A stretch of DNA of 5,703 nucleotides from Gammaproteobacteria bacterium (lineage in GTDB: Bacteria; Pseudomonadota; Gammaproteobacteria; Porifericomitales; Porifericomitaceae): NCBI GenBank assembly GCA_028817255.1, contig JAPPQA010000081.1, positions 1 through 5,703 of the forward strand, given 5' to 3'. Below the pieces are notes generated by a model. It was not told the DNA's origin. It saw only the letters and a list, made by a program, of their open reading frames with translations, and did not search any database. This document shows, in pieces, positions 1 to 5,703 of the stretch; within the stretch, counting starts at the first letter, position 1, and the number at the start of each line of letters is the position of its first letter. A program made the translations under genes and the position numbers.

Positions 1-558
1 CCCGTCCACCAGGCAATAGCCGCTTCCCTTGCGCAGCACGTCGCCGGTGTGCACGGCGAAGGCGCCCCGGCCGCGATCGCGGAAGAACAGCTCCAGCGTG
101 TAACGGATGGAGGCGAAAGCGAGCTCCTCCCAGGGCACGCAATCCTCCCGGAACAGGGCGACGCGGCGGCTCTCCGGCCCGGGGGAGAAGCTGCCGTCCA
201 GCAGGCGCGCCCGATACATGAGATATACCTGGTTGACATGGGGCAGGCTGAACAGGGCGAACAGCGAGTCCAGCGCGACGCGGGCGTTCGCCTCCTCCAG
301 GGTCTCGCGCATGGCGGCCTGGGACGCCGTCTCGTCCAGTTCCATAAAACCCGCGGGCAGCGTCCACAAGCCGTCGCGGGGCTCGATAGCGCGCTGGCAC
401 AGCAAGACTTGGCGCCGCCACACCGGGATGCAACCGGCGACGACCCGGGGGTTCTCGTAGTGCACGTAGCCGCAGGCGGAGCAGACGCCGCGGCGACGGT
501 TGTCCATGGGAGGAATGCGCTGCTGCATCGGTCCCGCGCCGCACCGAATGCAGTACAT
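1..558 (-). CDS. Nudix hydrolase with N-terminal zinc ribbon (3' end outside the window)
   Basis: The reading frame stays open from an ATG at 558-556 to the window edge: 186 codons, no stop, so the C-terminus is missing. Residues 1-30 carry two Cys pairs (C3-x2-C6 and C26-x2-C29), as in the zinc ribbon that precedes some proteobacterial Nudix domains. The Nudix box follows at residues 70-92: G70, E76, then R84-E85-T-L-E88-E89, the residues that bind the divalent metal and the pyrophosphate. The consensus Gly near the end of the box is Asn91. Proteins of this architecture hydrolyse nucleoside diphosphates linked to another moiety (ADP-ribose, NADH and similar); the substrate cannot be read from the sequence. 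The chosen start is the one that keeps the first Cys pair. It lies 16 bases after the tesA stop with no clear Shine-Dalgarno sequence, which suggests co-transcription and perhaps translational coupling with tesA. Family assignment is confident, substrate is not. Confidence 0.9.
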   Translation of the reverse strand, partial: MYCIRCGAGPMQQRIPPMDNRRRGVCSACGYVHYENPRVVAGCIPVWRRQVLLCQRAIEPRDGLWTLPAGFMELDETASQAAMRETLEEANARVALDSLFALFSLPHVNQVYLMYRARLLDGSFSPGPESRRVALFREDCVPWEELAFASIRYTLELFFRDRGRGAFAVHTGDVLRKGSGYCLVDG

Positions 559-574
559 GGCAGACAAAGCGGCG

Positions 575-1219
575 CTACAGCAGGGGTTGCAGATCGGGCC
601 AGACGTTCTCCAGCATCTTCTGTTGCGCCTCGGCCCTGGGGTGTATCCCGTCCTGCTGCATCAACCGGGGATCCTGGGCGACGCCGTCCAGAAAGAAGCG
701 CCCCAACACTGCCTCCCGCCCCTCCGTCGCCTGCGCGTAGCTGTCGGCGAAGGCGCTGGAATAGGCGGCGCCGTAATTGGGGGGAACGCGCATGGACACC
801 AGCAGCGCCCGGCTGCCGTGTTCTTCCAGCAGGTCCAGGATCCGCTCCAGATTGCGCCGCAAATGCAGGACGGGCAGGCCGCGCAGGCCGTCGTTGCCCC
901 CGATCTCTACGATGACGACCGCCGGTCGGTGCTGTTCGATCAGCGCCGGCAGGCGGCGCAACGCGCCCTGGCTGGTGTCGCCGCTGATACTGGCATTATG
1001 GACCGGATAATTATAGCCTTGCTCCTGTAACCGTCGTTCCAACAGGGCAACCCATCCTTGTTCCACAGCCATGCCATAGGCCGAGCTCAGACTGTCCCCC
1101 AGCACCAGCAGGGGGCCCGCCTTCTTGTCTTGCGCTTCGCCGCAGCCGGCGCAGATCATGCCAAGCAAGAACAGCAGCAGGACGCCAAGCGGCCTGCCCG
1201 CGGCGGCGGCCGGTAACAT
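575..1219 (-). CDS. tesA: TesA-type SGNH esterase / acyl-CoA thioesterase I / lysophospholipase, probable lipoprotein
   Basis: This is a GDSL/SGNH hydrolase of the TesA family, which cleaves acyl esters and thioesters in the bacterial envelope. From the ATG at 1219-1217 it is 214 aa, close to E. coli TesA (about 208 aa as I recall). The four blocks are present in order: GDSLS with nucleophile S43, SISGDT with G80, GGNDGLRG with N109, and DGIHP with D190 and H193. The family strings PPNYG and MLENVWP are also there. Residues 1-25 form a signal peptide with a hydrophobic core (VLLLFLLGMI) ending in C-A-G-C26, which resembles a lipobox although Cys at -3 is unusual; the residue after C26 is Gly. 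Other possible starts are ATG at 1252 or 1249 and GTG at 1306, but these lengthen the overlap with ybbA and the n-region of the signal. The gene is divergent from ybbA and upstream of the Nudix gene. No good ribosome binding site precedes any of the starts, so the start is uncertain while the family is not. Confidence 0.92.
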   Translation of the reverse strand: MLPAAAAGRPLGVLLLFLLGMICAGCGEAQDKKAGPLLVLGDSLSSAYGMAVEQGWVALLERRLQEQGYNYPVHNASISGDTSQGALRRLPALIEQHRPAVVIVEIGGNDGLRGLPVLHLRRNLERILDLLEEHGSRALLVSMRVPPNYGAAYSSAFADSYAQATEGREAVLGRFFLDGVAQDPRLMQQDGIHPRAEAQQKMLENVWPDLQPLL

Positions 1220-1970
1220 GGAACGGGGCAACTCGGAACGATCGGTCATCATCGAGGCGGAAAACCTTTGCAAGGAAGTGCGCCGGCCCGGCGGCGGCGC
1301 GCTCACGATTCTGGATCATATCAGTTTTCGGGTGCGCAAGGCAGAGAGCGTCGCCATCGTAGGCGTCTCCGGCGCCGGCAAATCCACCCTGCTGGGCCTG
1401 TTGGCGGGGCTGGAGCGCCCCAGCGGCGGCCGGGTCCTGCTGGAGGGGCGCGACCTGGGAGAACTGGACGAGAACGAGCTTGCGCGCCTGCGCGCCGGGC
1501 GGGTGGGCTTTGTCTTCCAGACCTTTCAGTTGCTGCCCAGCATGACCGCGCTGGAGAACGTGATCCTGCCGCTGGAACTGGCGGGCGCGCCGCGGTCGCG
1601 GGAGACGGCCGCCGCCGAACTGGAACGGGTCGGGCTCGGCGCCCGGCTGCGCCACTACCCGGCCCAGCTCTCCGGCGGCGAGCAACAGCGGGTCGCCATC
1701 GCCCGCGCCTATGCCAGCCAGCCCCACATTCTGTTCGCCGACGAACCGACCGGGAACCTGGACCAGCGCACGGCCCGGCAAGTCATGGACCTGCTGTTCC
1801 GGCTCAACGAGGAGCACGGCGCCACCCTGGTGCTGGTCAGCCACGACAATGCGCTGGCGGCCCGTTGCAACCGCATCCTGCCCCTGCGCGAGGGGCGGCT
1901 GGCCGCCGAGGATTTGCCCGCCGCGCCCGCCGCCGTCCCGGCCGTTGCCGGCACCCTCCCCGGCGCATGA
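1218..1970 (+). CDS. ybbA: ABC transporter ATP-binding subunit, YbbA-type (LolD/MacB-like)
   Basis: The 250-aa ATPase powers the membrane subunit encoded immediately downstream. All nucleotide-binding elements are intact: Walker A G49-VSGAGKST-57, Q-loop Q101 in FVFQTFQLLP, ABC signature LSGGEQQRVA at 151-160, Walker B ILFADEP at 171-177 with D175 and E176, D-loop GNLD at 179-182, and switch histidine H209. FVFQ..LLP, ADEPTGNLD and VSHD are typical of the LolD/MacB/YbbA branch of ATPases that pair with FtsX-type permeases. The ATG at 1218 is preferred because family homology begins a few residues later (VIIEAENL). Upstream TTG 1125 and ATG 1158 would run antisense through the tesA signal peptide. 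Its ATG shares bases 1218-1219 with the tesA start codon. The last 20 or so residues form an Ala/Pro-rich tail longer than I recall for E. coli YbbA. The stop overlaps the ybbP start as ATGA. Confidence 0.93.
   Translation: MERGNSERSVIIEAENLCKEVRRPGGGALTILDHISFRVRKAESVAIVGVSGAGKSTLLGLLAGLERPSGGRVLLEGRDLGELDENELARLRAGRVGFVFQTFQLLPSMTALENVILPLELAGAPRSRETAAAELERVGLGARLRHYPAQLSGGEQQRVAIARAYASQPHILFADEPTGNLDQRTARQVMDLLFRLNEEHGATLVLVSHDNALAARCNRILPLREGRLAAEDLPAAPAAVPAVAGTLPGA
1315..1323 (-). promoter_or_regulatory. Candidate extended -10 promoter for tesA, inside ybbA
   Basis: Read on the minus strand the bases are TGATATGAT, which match the extended -10 consensus TGnTATAAT with one mismatch. It sits in one of the few AT-richer patches of the window. 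No convincing -35 box is seen 16-18 bases upstream (TGCCTT or GCCTTG), which extended -10 promoters can tolerate. Transcription would begin near 1308, giving a leader of roughly 55-90 bases before the possible tesA ATGs. The position is sensible because tesA and ybbA leave no non-coding space between them. The match may be chance within the ybbA coding sequence. Confidence 0.3.
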
Positions 1971-4465
1971 ACCTGCTGCCCCTGTCCTGGAAACTGCTGT
2001 GCCGCGACTGGCGCTCGGGCGAGTTGCGGCTGATCTTCTGCACGCTGGCCGTGACGGTGGCGGCCATGAGTTCCGTGGGTTTCTTCACCGACCGGGTGCG
2101 CGGCGCCCTGGAGCGACAGCCGTCCCGGCTGCTGGCCGCCGACCTGGCGATTTCCTCCGGCCAGGCGCTGCCGCCGGAGTTGGCCGCCGAGGCGCAGGCA
2201 GCCGGATTGGACACGGCGCACACCCTGGAATTCCGCAGCATGGCCGAACACGGCGAGGAGCTGCAACTGGTGGAGGTGAAGGCGGTCTCTGCCGGCTATC
2301 CCCTGCGCGGCAGCCTGCGGGTCGCCGACCGCTGGGACGGCGCCGACCGGGAGACGCAGGCGCTCCCGGCCCCCGGCGAGGCCTGGGCGGACCCGCGCCT
2401 TGCCCGCACCCTGGGGCTGGAACCGGGGACGAGCGTGCGCCTGGGCGAGGCGCAAATGACGGTGAGCCAGATCCTGGCCCTGGAACCGGACCGGGGCGGC
2501 AGGATGTTCAACCTGGCCCCGCGGCTGCTGATCCGCCAAGACGACATCCCCGCCACCGGCCTGCTCGGCGCCGGCAGCCGGGTCAAGCACCGCTTGCTGG
2601 TCCGGGGCGAGGACAAAGCGGTGCAAGCCCTGCGCCAGCGCATCGAAGCGCGGGCCAATCCGGCATGGCGGCTGCGCTCGCCCCAGGACGCGCGCCCCGA
2701 GATGCGCGCCGCCCTGGACCGCGCCGGGCAATTCCTGCGCCTGGCTTCCCTGGTCTCCATCGCCCTGGCCGGGCTGGCGCTGGCGCTGGCCTCGCGCCAG
2801 TACGTGGAGCGCCGCCTGGCCCACTGCGCGCTGCTGCGCTGCCTGGGATGCACGCACGGGCGCACCACGGGGCTGTTCGTCCTGCAGTTGGCATGGCTGG
2901 CGCTGCTCAGCAGCCTGCCGGGCTGCGCGCTGGGATACCTGGGCCAGGCAGTGCTGAGCCAATTGCTGGCCAACCTGGCGGCGACGGGCGAACTGCCGCC
3001 CGCCTCCATCGCGCCCTGGGCCATGGCGCCTACGGTGTCGCTGCTGGCCATGCTGGGCTTCTGCCTGCCCCAATTATGGCGCCTGCACCGGGTGTCGCCG
3101 ATGCAGGTGCTGCGCCGCGACCCGGACGCGGCAGGCGGCGCCGGGCGGGCCGCGGTCTGCGGCGCCGCCCTGCTGGCGCTGGCGGCGCTGATGCCCTGGC
3201 AGAACAGCGACGCCAAGCTGACCGCCTGGATGCTGGCGGGCATACTGGCCAGCGTCCTGTTCCTGACCCTGTGCGCCTGGCTGGGCGTGCGCCTGCTGGG
3301 ACGGCTGCGCCGCCATGCCAGCATCTCCTGGCGGTACGGGCTGGCCAGCATCGCCCGGCGGCCGGGGGACAGCATCGCGCAACTGGTGGGCATTGGCGCC
3401 GGCCTGACGGCCCTGCTGATCCTGACCCTGGTGCGCGGCGACCTGCTGGAAAGCTGGCGCGGGCAACTGCCCGAAGACACGCCCAATTACTTCCTGGTCA
3501 ACATCCAGCCCGACGAGGTCGCGGCCATGCGCGATTTCCTGCAGCGGCACGCCGACCGCCCCGTCGAACTGCACCCCATGGTGCGGGGGCGCATGACGGC
3601 GATTAACGGCAGGTCCATCCGGCCCGAGGACTACCCCGAGGGCGAGGGGCGCGAACTGGCCCGTTGGGACTTCAACCTGTCCTGGGCAGCCGCCCTGTCC
3701 CCGGACAACCGCGTCGTCGAGGGGCAATGGTGGACGCCGCGGGACGCCTCCGGGGCGCAATACCTCTCGCTGGAGCGGGAGGCGGCGGCGGTGCTGGGGA
3801 TCGCCCTGGACGACGAACTGAGTTTTCGGATCGCCGACCGGGAAGTGCGGGCGCAGGTGCGCAGCCTGCGCCAGGTGCAATGGGATTCTTTTCGGGTCAA
3901 TTTCTACGCGATCGCCAACCCCGGCTGGCTGGACGCTCATCCCGCGACCTGGATCACCAGCATCTACCTGCCGCCGGGGCGCAGCGGGCTGCTGCGCGAC
4001 TTGGCGCGCGAATTCCCCGCCGTCACGATCCTGGACGTGGACGCCTTGCTGCGCCAGGTGCGCGCGGTGATGGACCAGGTGTCCCGCGCCGTCGAGTTCG
4101 TATTCCTGTTCACCTTGATGGCCGGGCTTCTGGTCATGGCCGCCGCGCTGCAACTGTCCGCCGGGGAGCGCCGGCGGGAGGGAGCGCTGCTGCGCGCCCT
4201 GGGCGCCGGCGGCCCCTGGATCCTGCGCGGGCACATCACGGAATTCCTCTCCCTGGGAGGCGTCGCCGGGGTGCTGGCGGCGGGCACCGCCCATGCGGCC
4301 ACCTGGCTCCTGGCGCGGCAGGCGCTGAACCTGGAGTTTCATCCGCAGCCGCTGCTGTGGGGCGCCGGGCTGGCCGCCGGACTGCTGCTGGTGCCGGCCG
4401 CCGGACTGCTGGGCACCCGCGCCGCCCGGCGGCAATCGCCCATGGCCGTGCTGCGGCGGGGATAG
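1967..4465 (+). CDS. ybbP: ABC transporter permease, YbbP-type with two FtsX-like domains
   Basis: This 832-aa inner-membrane protein is the permease partner of ybbA; E. coli YbbP is about 804 aa. By eye there are ten hydrophobic segments, near residues 20-40, 256-278, 300-334, 348-370, 394-411, 417-445, 468-490, 707-731, 752-784 and 795-817. Two large soluble regions, about 43-250 and 492-705, should lie in the periplasm. This is the duplicated FtsX/MacB layout with extra central helices. Coupling-region motifs are visible after segment 8 (ERRREGALLRALGAGG, 734-749) and in SPMQVLRRD (377-385) and SPMAVLRR (824-831). Systems of this superfamily act as mechanical pumps or extractors on the periplasmic side rather than simple channels. 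Pairing with TesA suggests lipid or acyl substrates, which is an inference. The frame is open upstream to 1268, but the start at 1967 is set by the ATGA overlap with ybbA and by the first helix; there is no Shine-Dalgarno sequence, consistent with translational coupling. Confidence 0.93.
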   Translation: MNLLPLSWKLLCRDWRSGELRLIFCTLAVTVAAMSSVGFFTDRVRGALERQPSRLLAADLAISSGQALPPELAAEAQAAGLDTAHTLEFRSMAEHGEELQLVEVKAVSAGYPLRGSLRVADRWDGADRETQALPAPGEAWADPRLARTLGLEPGTSVRLGEAQMTVSQILALEPDRGGRMFNLAPRLLIRQDDIPATGLLGAGSRVKHRLLVRGEDKAVQALRQRIEARANPAWRLRSPQDARPEMRAALDRAGQFLRLASLVSIALAGLALALASRQYVERRLAHCALLRCLGCTHGRTTGLFVLQLAWLALLSSLPGCALGYLGQAVLSQLLANLAATGELPPASIAPWAMAPTVSLLAMLGFCLPQLWRLHRVSPMQVLRRDPDAAGGAGRAAVCGAALLALAALMPWQNSDAKLTAWMLAGILASVLFLTLCAWLGVRLLGRLRRHASISWRYGLASIARRPGDSIAQLVGIGAGLTALLILTLVRGDLLESWRGQLPEDTPNYFLVNIQPDEVAAMRDFLQRHADRPVELHPMVRGRMTAINGRSIRPEDYPEGEGRELARWDFNLSWAAALSPDNRVVEGQWWTPRDASGAQYLSLEREAAAVLGIALDDELSFRIADREVRAQVRSLRQVQWDSFRVNFYAIANPGWLDAHPATWITSIYLPPGRSGLLRDLAREFPAVTILDVDALLRQVRAVMDQVSRAVEFVFLFTLMAGLLVMAAALQLSAGERRREGALLRALGAGGPWILRGHITEFLSLGGVAGVLAAGTAHAATWLLARQALNLEFHPQPLLWGAGLAAGLLLVPAAGLLGTRAARRQSPMAVLRRG

Positions 4466-4474
4466 GCGGCCCCC

Positions 4475-4517
4475 CCTGAAAAGAGCACCCTGAAAAGAGC
4501 ATCCTGGAAAGGCGCAC
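4475..4517 (+). repeat. Short tandem repeat, 14-nt unit, about three copies
   Basis: Two nearly identical 14-base units, CCTGAAAAGAGCAC (4475-4488) and CCTGAAAAGAGCAT (4489-4502), are followed by a degenerate third unit of 15 bases, CCTGGAAAGGCGCAC (4503-4517). The array fills half of the 85-bp gap between ybbP and hemH and ends 21 bases before the hemH ribosome binding site. It is not an inverted repeat and forms no obvious terminator. It could be a slippage product or repeated sites for a regulator of hemH. The rest of the gap (4466-4474 and 4518-4538) shows nothing I recognise. Confidence 0.8.
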
Positions 4518-4538
4518 CCCGAGAATCAATCGCAACGC

Positions 4539-4546
4539 GAGGAAGG
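4539..4546 (+). promoter_or_regulatory. Ribosome binding site of hemH
   Basis: GAGGAAGG contains the Shine-Dalgarno core AGGA at 4540-4543, seven bases before the ATG at 4551. It is the only strong Shine-Dalgarno sequence I see in the window. It fixes the hemH start and suggests that hemH is translated independently of ybbP. Confidence 0.75.
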
Positions 4547-4550
4547 CATC

Positions 4551-5672
4551 ATGAAGTACCTGGGCAATGCAGAATACCGACACGGAGAACCGGACACCGC
4601 CGGCGTGCTGATCGCCAACGTGGGCAGCCCGGACGCGCCCACCCCGGCCGCCCTGCGCCGGTACCTGGCGCAGTTCCTGTCCGACCCCCGCATCATCGAG
4701 TTGCCCCCCCTGCTCTGGCGGCCCATCCTGCACGGCATCATCCTGCGACTGCGCCCGCGCCGCTCCGCCGCCGCCTACCGCAAGGTCTGGCAACCGGAGG
4801 GCTCTCCCCTGCGGGCGATCTCGGAACGCCAGGCGCATGCCCTGCAAGGCGAACTGCAACGGCGCTGCGCGGGGCGCATCCGGGTGGCCCTGGGCATGCG
4901 CTACGGCAACCCTTCCATCGCCGCCGGGCTGGAGCAACTGCGCCTCGCCGGCGCGCGGCGGCTGTTGCTGCTGCCGCTCTATCCTCAGTACAGCGCCGCC
5001 ACCACGGCCTCCGTCTTCGACGCCGCCGCCGCCGCGCTGCGCGGCTGGCGCTGGCTGCCCGAGTTGCGCCTGGCGCTGCATTACCCGGATTACCCGCCGC
5101 TGATTGACGCGCTGGCGCAATCGGTACGCGCCTACCAGCAGCGCGAAGGCGAACCGGAACGACTGTTGTTCTCTTTCCATGGCCTGCCCCGGCATTATTT
5201 TCTGGCCGGCGATCCCTACCACTGCGAGTGCCACAAGACCGCCCGGCTGACGGCGGCGCGCCTGGGGCTGCAAGAGGAGCGATGGGCCGTTGCCTTCCAG
5301 TCCCGTTTCGGTCCGCGCGCCTGGCTCAAGCCGTACACCGACCACCTGCTGAAGCAGTGGGCGCAAGACGGCGTCAAGAACGTGCAGGTCATCTGCCCCG
5401 GATTTTCCGCCGATTGTCTGGAGACCCTGGAAGAAGTAGCCATACGCTACCGCGAGGAATTCCTGGAAGCGGGGGGCGAGCGCCTCGGCTATATCCCGGC
5501 GCTGAACGACGAGACGGCGCATATACGGGCACTCGCCGATCTGGTCCTGGAACACGCCCGCGGCTGGCCGGAGTACATCGGACACGGCGCGCCGGGCGCG
5601 CAGGACGCGGAAAACAGGCAGCAACTGCTGGCACAGCGGCAAAGGGCGCTGGCCGCCGGCGCCCGCAACTGA
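4551..5672 (+). CDS. hemH: Ferrochelatase (protoporphyrin ferrochelatase)
   Basis: Ferrochelatase inserts Fe2+ into protoporphyrin IX to make protoheme, the last step of the protoporphyrin-dependent heme pathway. The 373-aa protein is full length for proteobacterial HemH. It begins with the family's YRHG stretch (9-12) and the GVLIANVGSPDAP strand-loop (18-30). Next come the substrate-pocket motifs YGNPS (118-122) and LLPLYPQYSAATTAS (140-154). The signature LLFSFHGLPRHY follows (205-216), with catalytic His210, then GDPYHCEC (220-227). The second catalytic region, ICPGFSADCLETLEE (281-295), provides the acidic residue Glu291. All key residues are intact. The start is supported by the ribosome binding site seven bases upstream. 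It lies 85 bp after ybbP on the same strand; read-through from ybbAP is possible because no terminator is visible, but the gap and its own Shine-Dalgarno sequence suggest a separate unit. No convincing promoter was found. Confidence 0.97.
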   Translation: MKYLGNAEYRHGEPDTAGVLIANVGSPDAPTPAALRRYLAQFLSDPRIIELPPLLWRPILHGIILRLRPRRSAAAYRKVWQPEGSPLRAISERQAHALQGELQRRCAGRIRVALGMRYGNPSIAAGLEQLRLAGARRLLLLPLYPQYSAATTASVFDAAAAALRGWRWLPELRLALHYPDYPPLIDALAQSVRAYQQREGEPERLLFSFHGLPRHYFLAGDPYHCECHKTARLTAARLGLQEERWAVAFQSRFGPRAWLKPYTDHLLKQWAQDGVKNVQVICPGFSADCLETLEEVAIRYREEFLEAGGERLGYIPALNDETAHIRALADLVLEHARGWPEYIGHGAPGAQDAENRQQLLAQRQRALAAGARN

Positions 5673-5677
5673 GCGGC

Positions 5678-5703
5678 ATGAGCGGCAGGCAACGACGGCG
5701 CCG
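5678..5703 (+). CDS. Possible start of a further gene, cut by the window edge
   Basis: An ATG five bases after the hemH stop opens a frame that reads M-S-G-R-Q-R-R-R to the window edge. The short spacing fits an operon gene downstream of hemH. Only eight codons and part of a ninth are visible and there is no clear Shine-Dalgarno sequence (GAGCGG is a weak candidate), so neither its reality nor its product can be judged. Confidence 0.25.

Noticed and set aside
49..915. Plus-strand open frame of 288 codons at the left end
   Set aside because: It is antisense to the Nudix gene and tesA, both of which have full family motifs. Its C-terminal part is Arg/Pro low-complexity.
1125..1217. Earlier ybbA starts (TTG 1125, ATG 1158)
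   Set aside because: The added residues lie antisense to the tesA signal peptide and have no counterpart in YbbA-type ATPases as I recall them.
1268..1966. Upstream extension of the ybbP frame
   Set aside because: The frame is open but overlaps ybbA out of frame and translates to Arg/Gly/Pro-rich sequence. Homology and the first transmembrane helix begin at the ATG at 1967.
1711..3606. Plus-strand open frame of 631 codons overlapping ybbA and ybbP
   Set aside because: It is an out-of-frame reading of ybbA and ybbP, dominated by Arg, Pro, Gly and Ala without any domain.
3074..4435. Minus-strand open frame of 453 codons opposite ybbP
   Set aside because: It is antisense to a clear permease, and its translation is a low-complexity mix rich in Gln, Gly, Ala, His and Pro with no recognisable domain, as expected when a GC-rich gene is read on the opposite strand. 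The same applies to the minus-strand frame at 1709-3073.
4455..4480. G-run/C-run near the ybbP stop as a terminator
   Set aside because: GGGG and CCCC could pair, but the stem is short, falls partly inside the ybbP coding end, and has no following T-run.
4498..4526. GAGAAT (4521-4526) as the hemH -10 box
   Set aside because: It matches TATAAT poorly and has no -35 box at the right distance, so it is not supported as a promoter.
5223..5419. Possible Fe-S cluster cysteines in ferrochelatase (C225, C227, C282, C289)
   Set aside because: The CxC after GDPY and the two Cys in the CPGFSxDCLET region are, as far as I recall, ordinary in proteobacterial HemH and do not match the C-terminal four-Cys pattern of cluster-bearing enzymes.
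4236..5642. Minus-strand open frame of 468 codons opposite hemH
   Set aside because: It spans the end of ybbP, the intergenic repeat and nearly all of hemH in antisense, with biased composition and no motif. hemH has complete catalytic motifs and a ribosome binding site.

Overview
No tools were run; everything here is read from the sequence and from memory of the protein families. The DNA is GC-rich (by eye about two thirds or more). Genes are tightly packed and the third codon positions are strongly G/C. The gene content (zinc-ribbon Nudix hydrolase, TesA-type SGNH esterase, YbbA/YbbP-type ABC transporter, ferrochelatase with the proteobacterial YRHG N-terminus) points to a chromosomal segment of a GC-rich proteobacterium, most likely a gammaproteobacterium. 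The species cannot be named from this window.

Layout. On the minus strand, positions 1-558 hold most of a Nudix hydrolase with an N-terminal zinc ribbon; its 3' end runs off the window. Just upstream of it on the same strand lies tesA (575-1219), a periplasmic multifunctional esterase/thioesterase that here has a lipoprotein-like signal peptide. Facing away from tesA on the plus strand are ybbA (1218-1970, ATPase) and ybbP (1967-4465, large FtsX-type permease), which overlap by an ATGA. An 85-bp gap with a 14-nt tandem repeat follows, then a strong ribosome binding site and hemH (ferrochelatase, 4551-5672). A possible start of another plus-strand gene lies at the right edge.

How the genes fit together. 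tesA next to ybbA-ybbP is a familiar proteobacterial arrangement. The likely picture is an inner-membrane ABC machine of the MacB/LolCDE/FtsX superfamily working with an envelope esterase on hydrophobic or acyl-bearing substrates. The Nudix gene is probably co-transcribed with tesA. hemH performs the last step of protoheme synthesis and has its own ribosome binding site; no functional link to the transporter is visible.

The most notable local feature is that the best-supported tesA and ybbA start codons share two bases (CATG at 1217-1220). Any promoter between the two genes must therefore lie inside coding sequence. The region otherwise looks like ordinary core genome; I found no mobile element, CRISPR array, RNA gene or clearly novel system.
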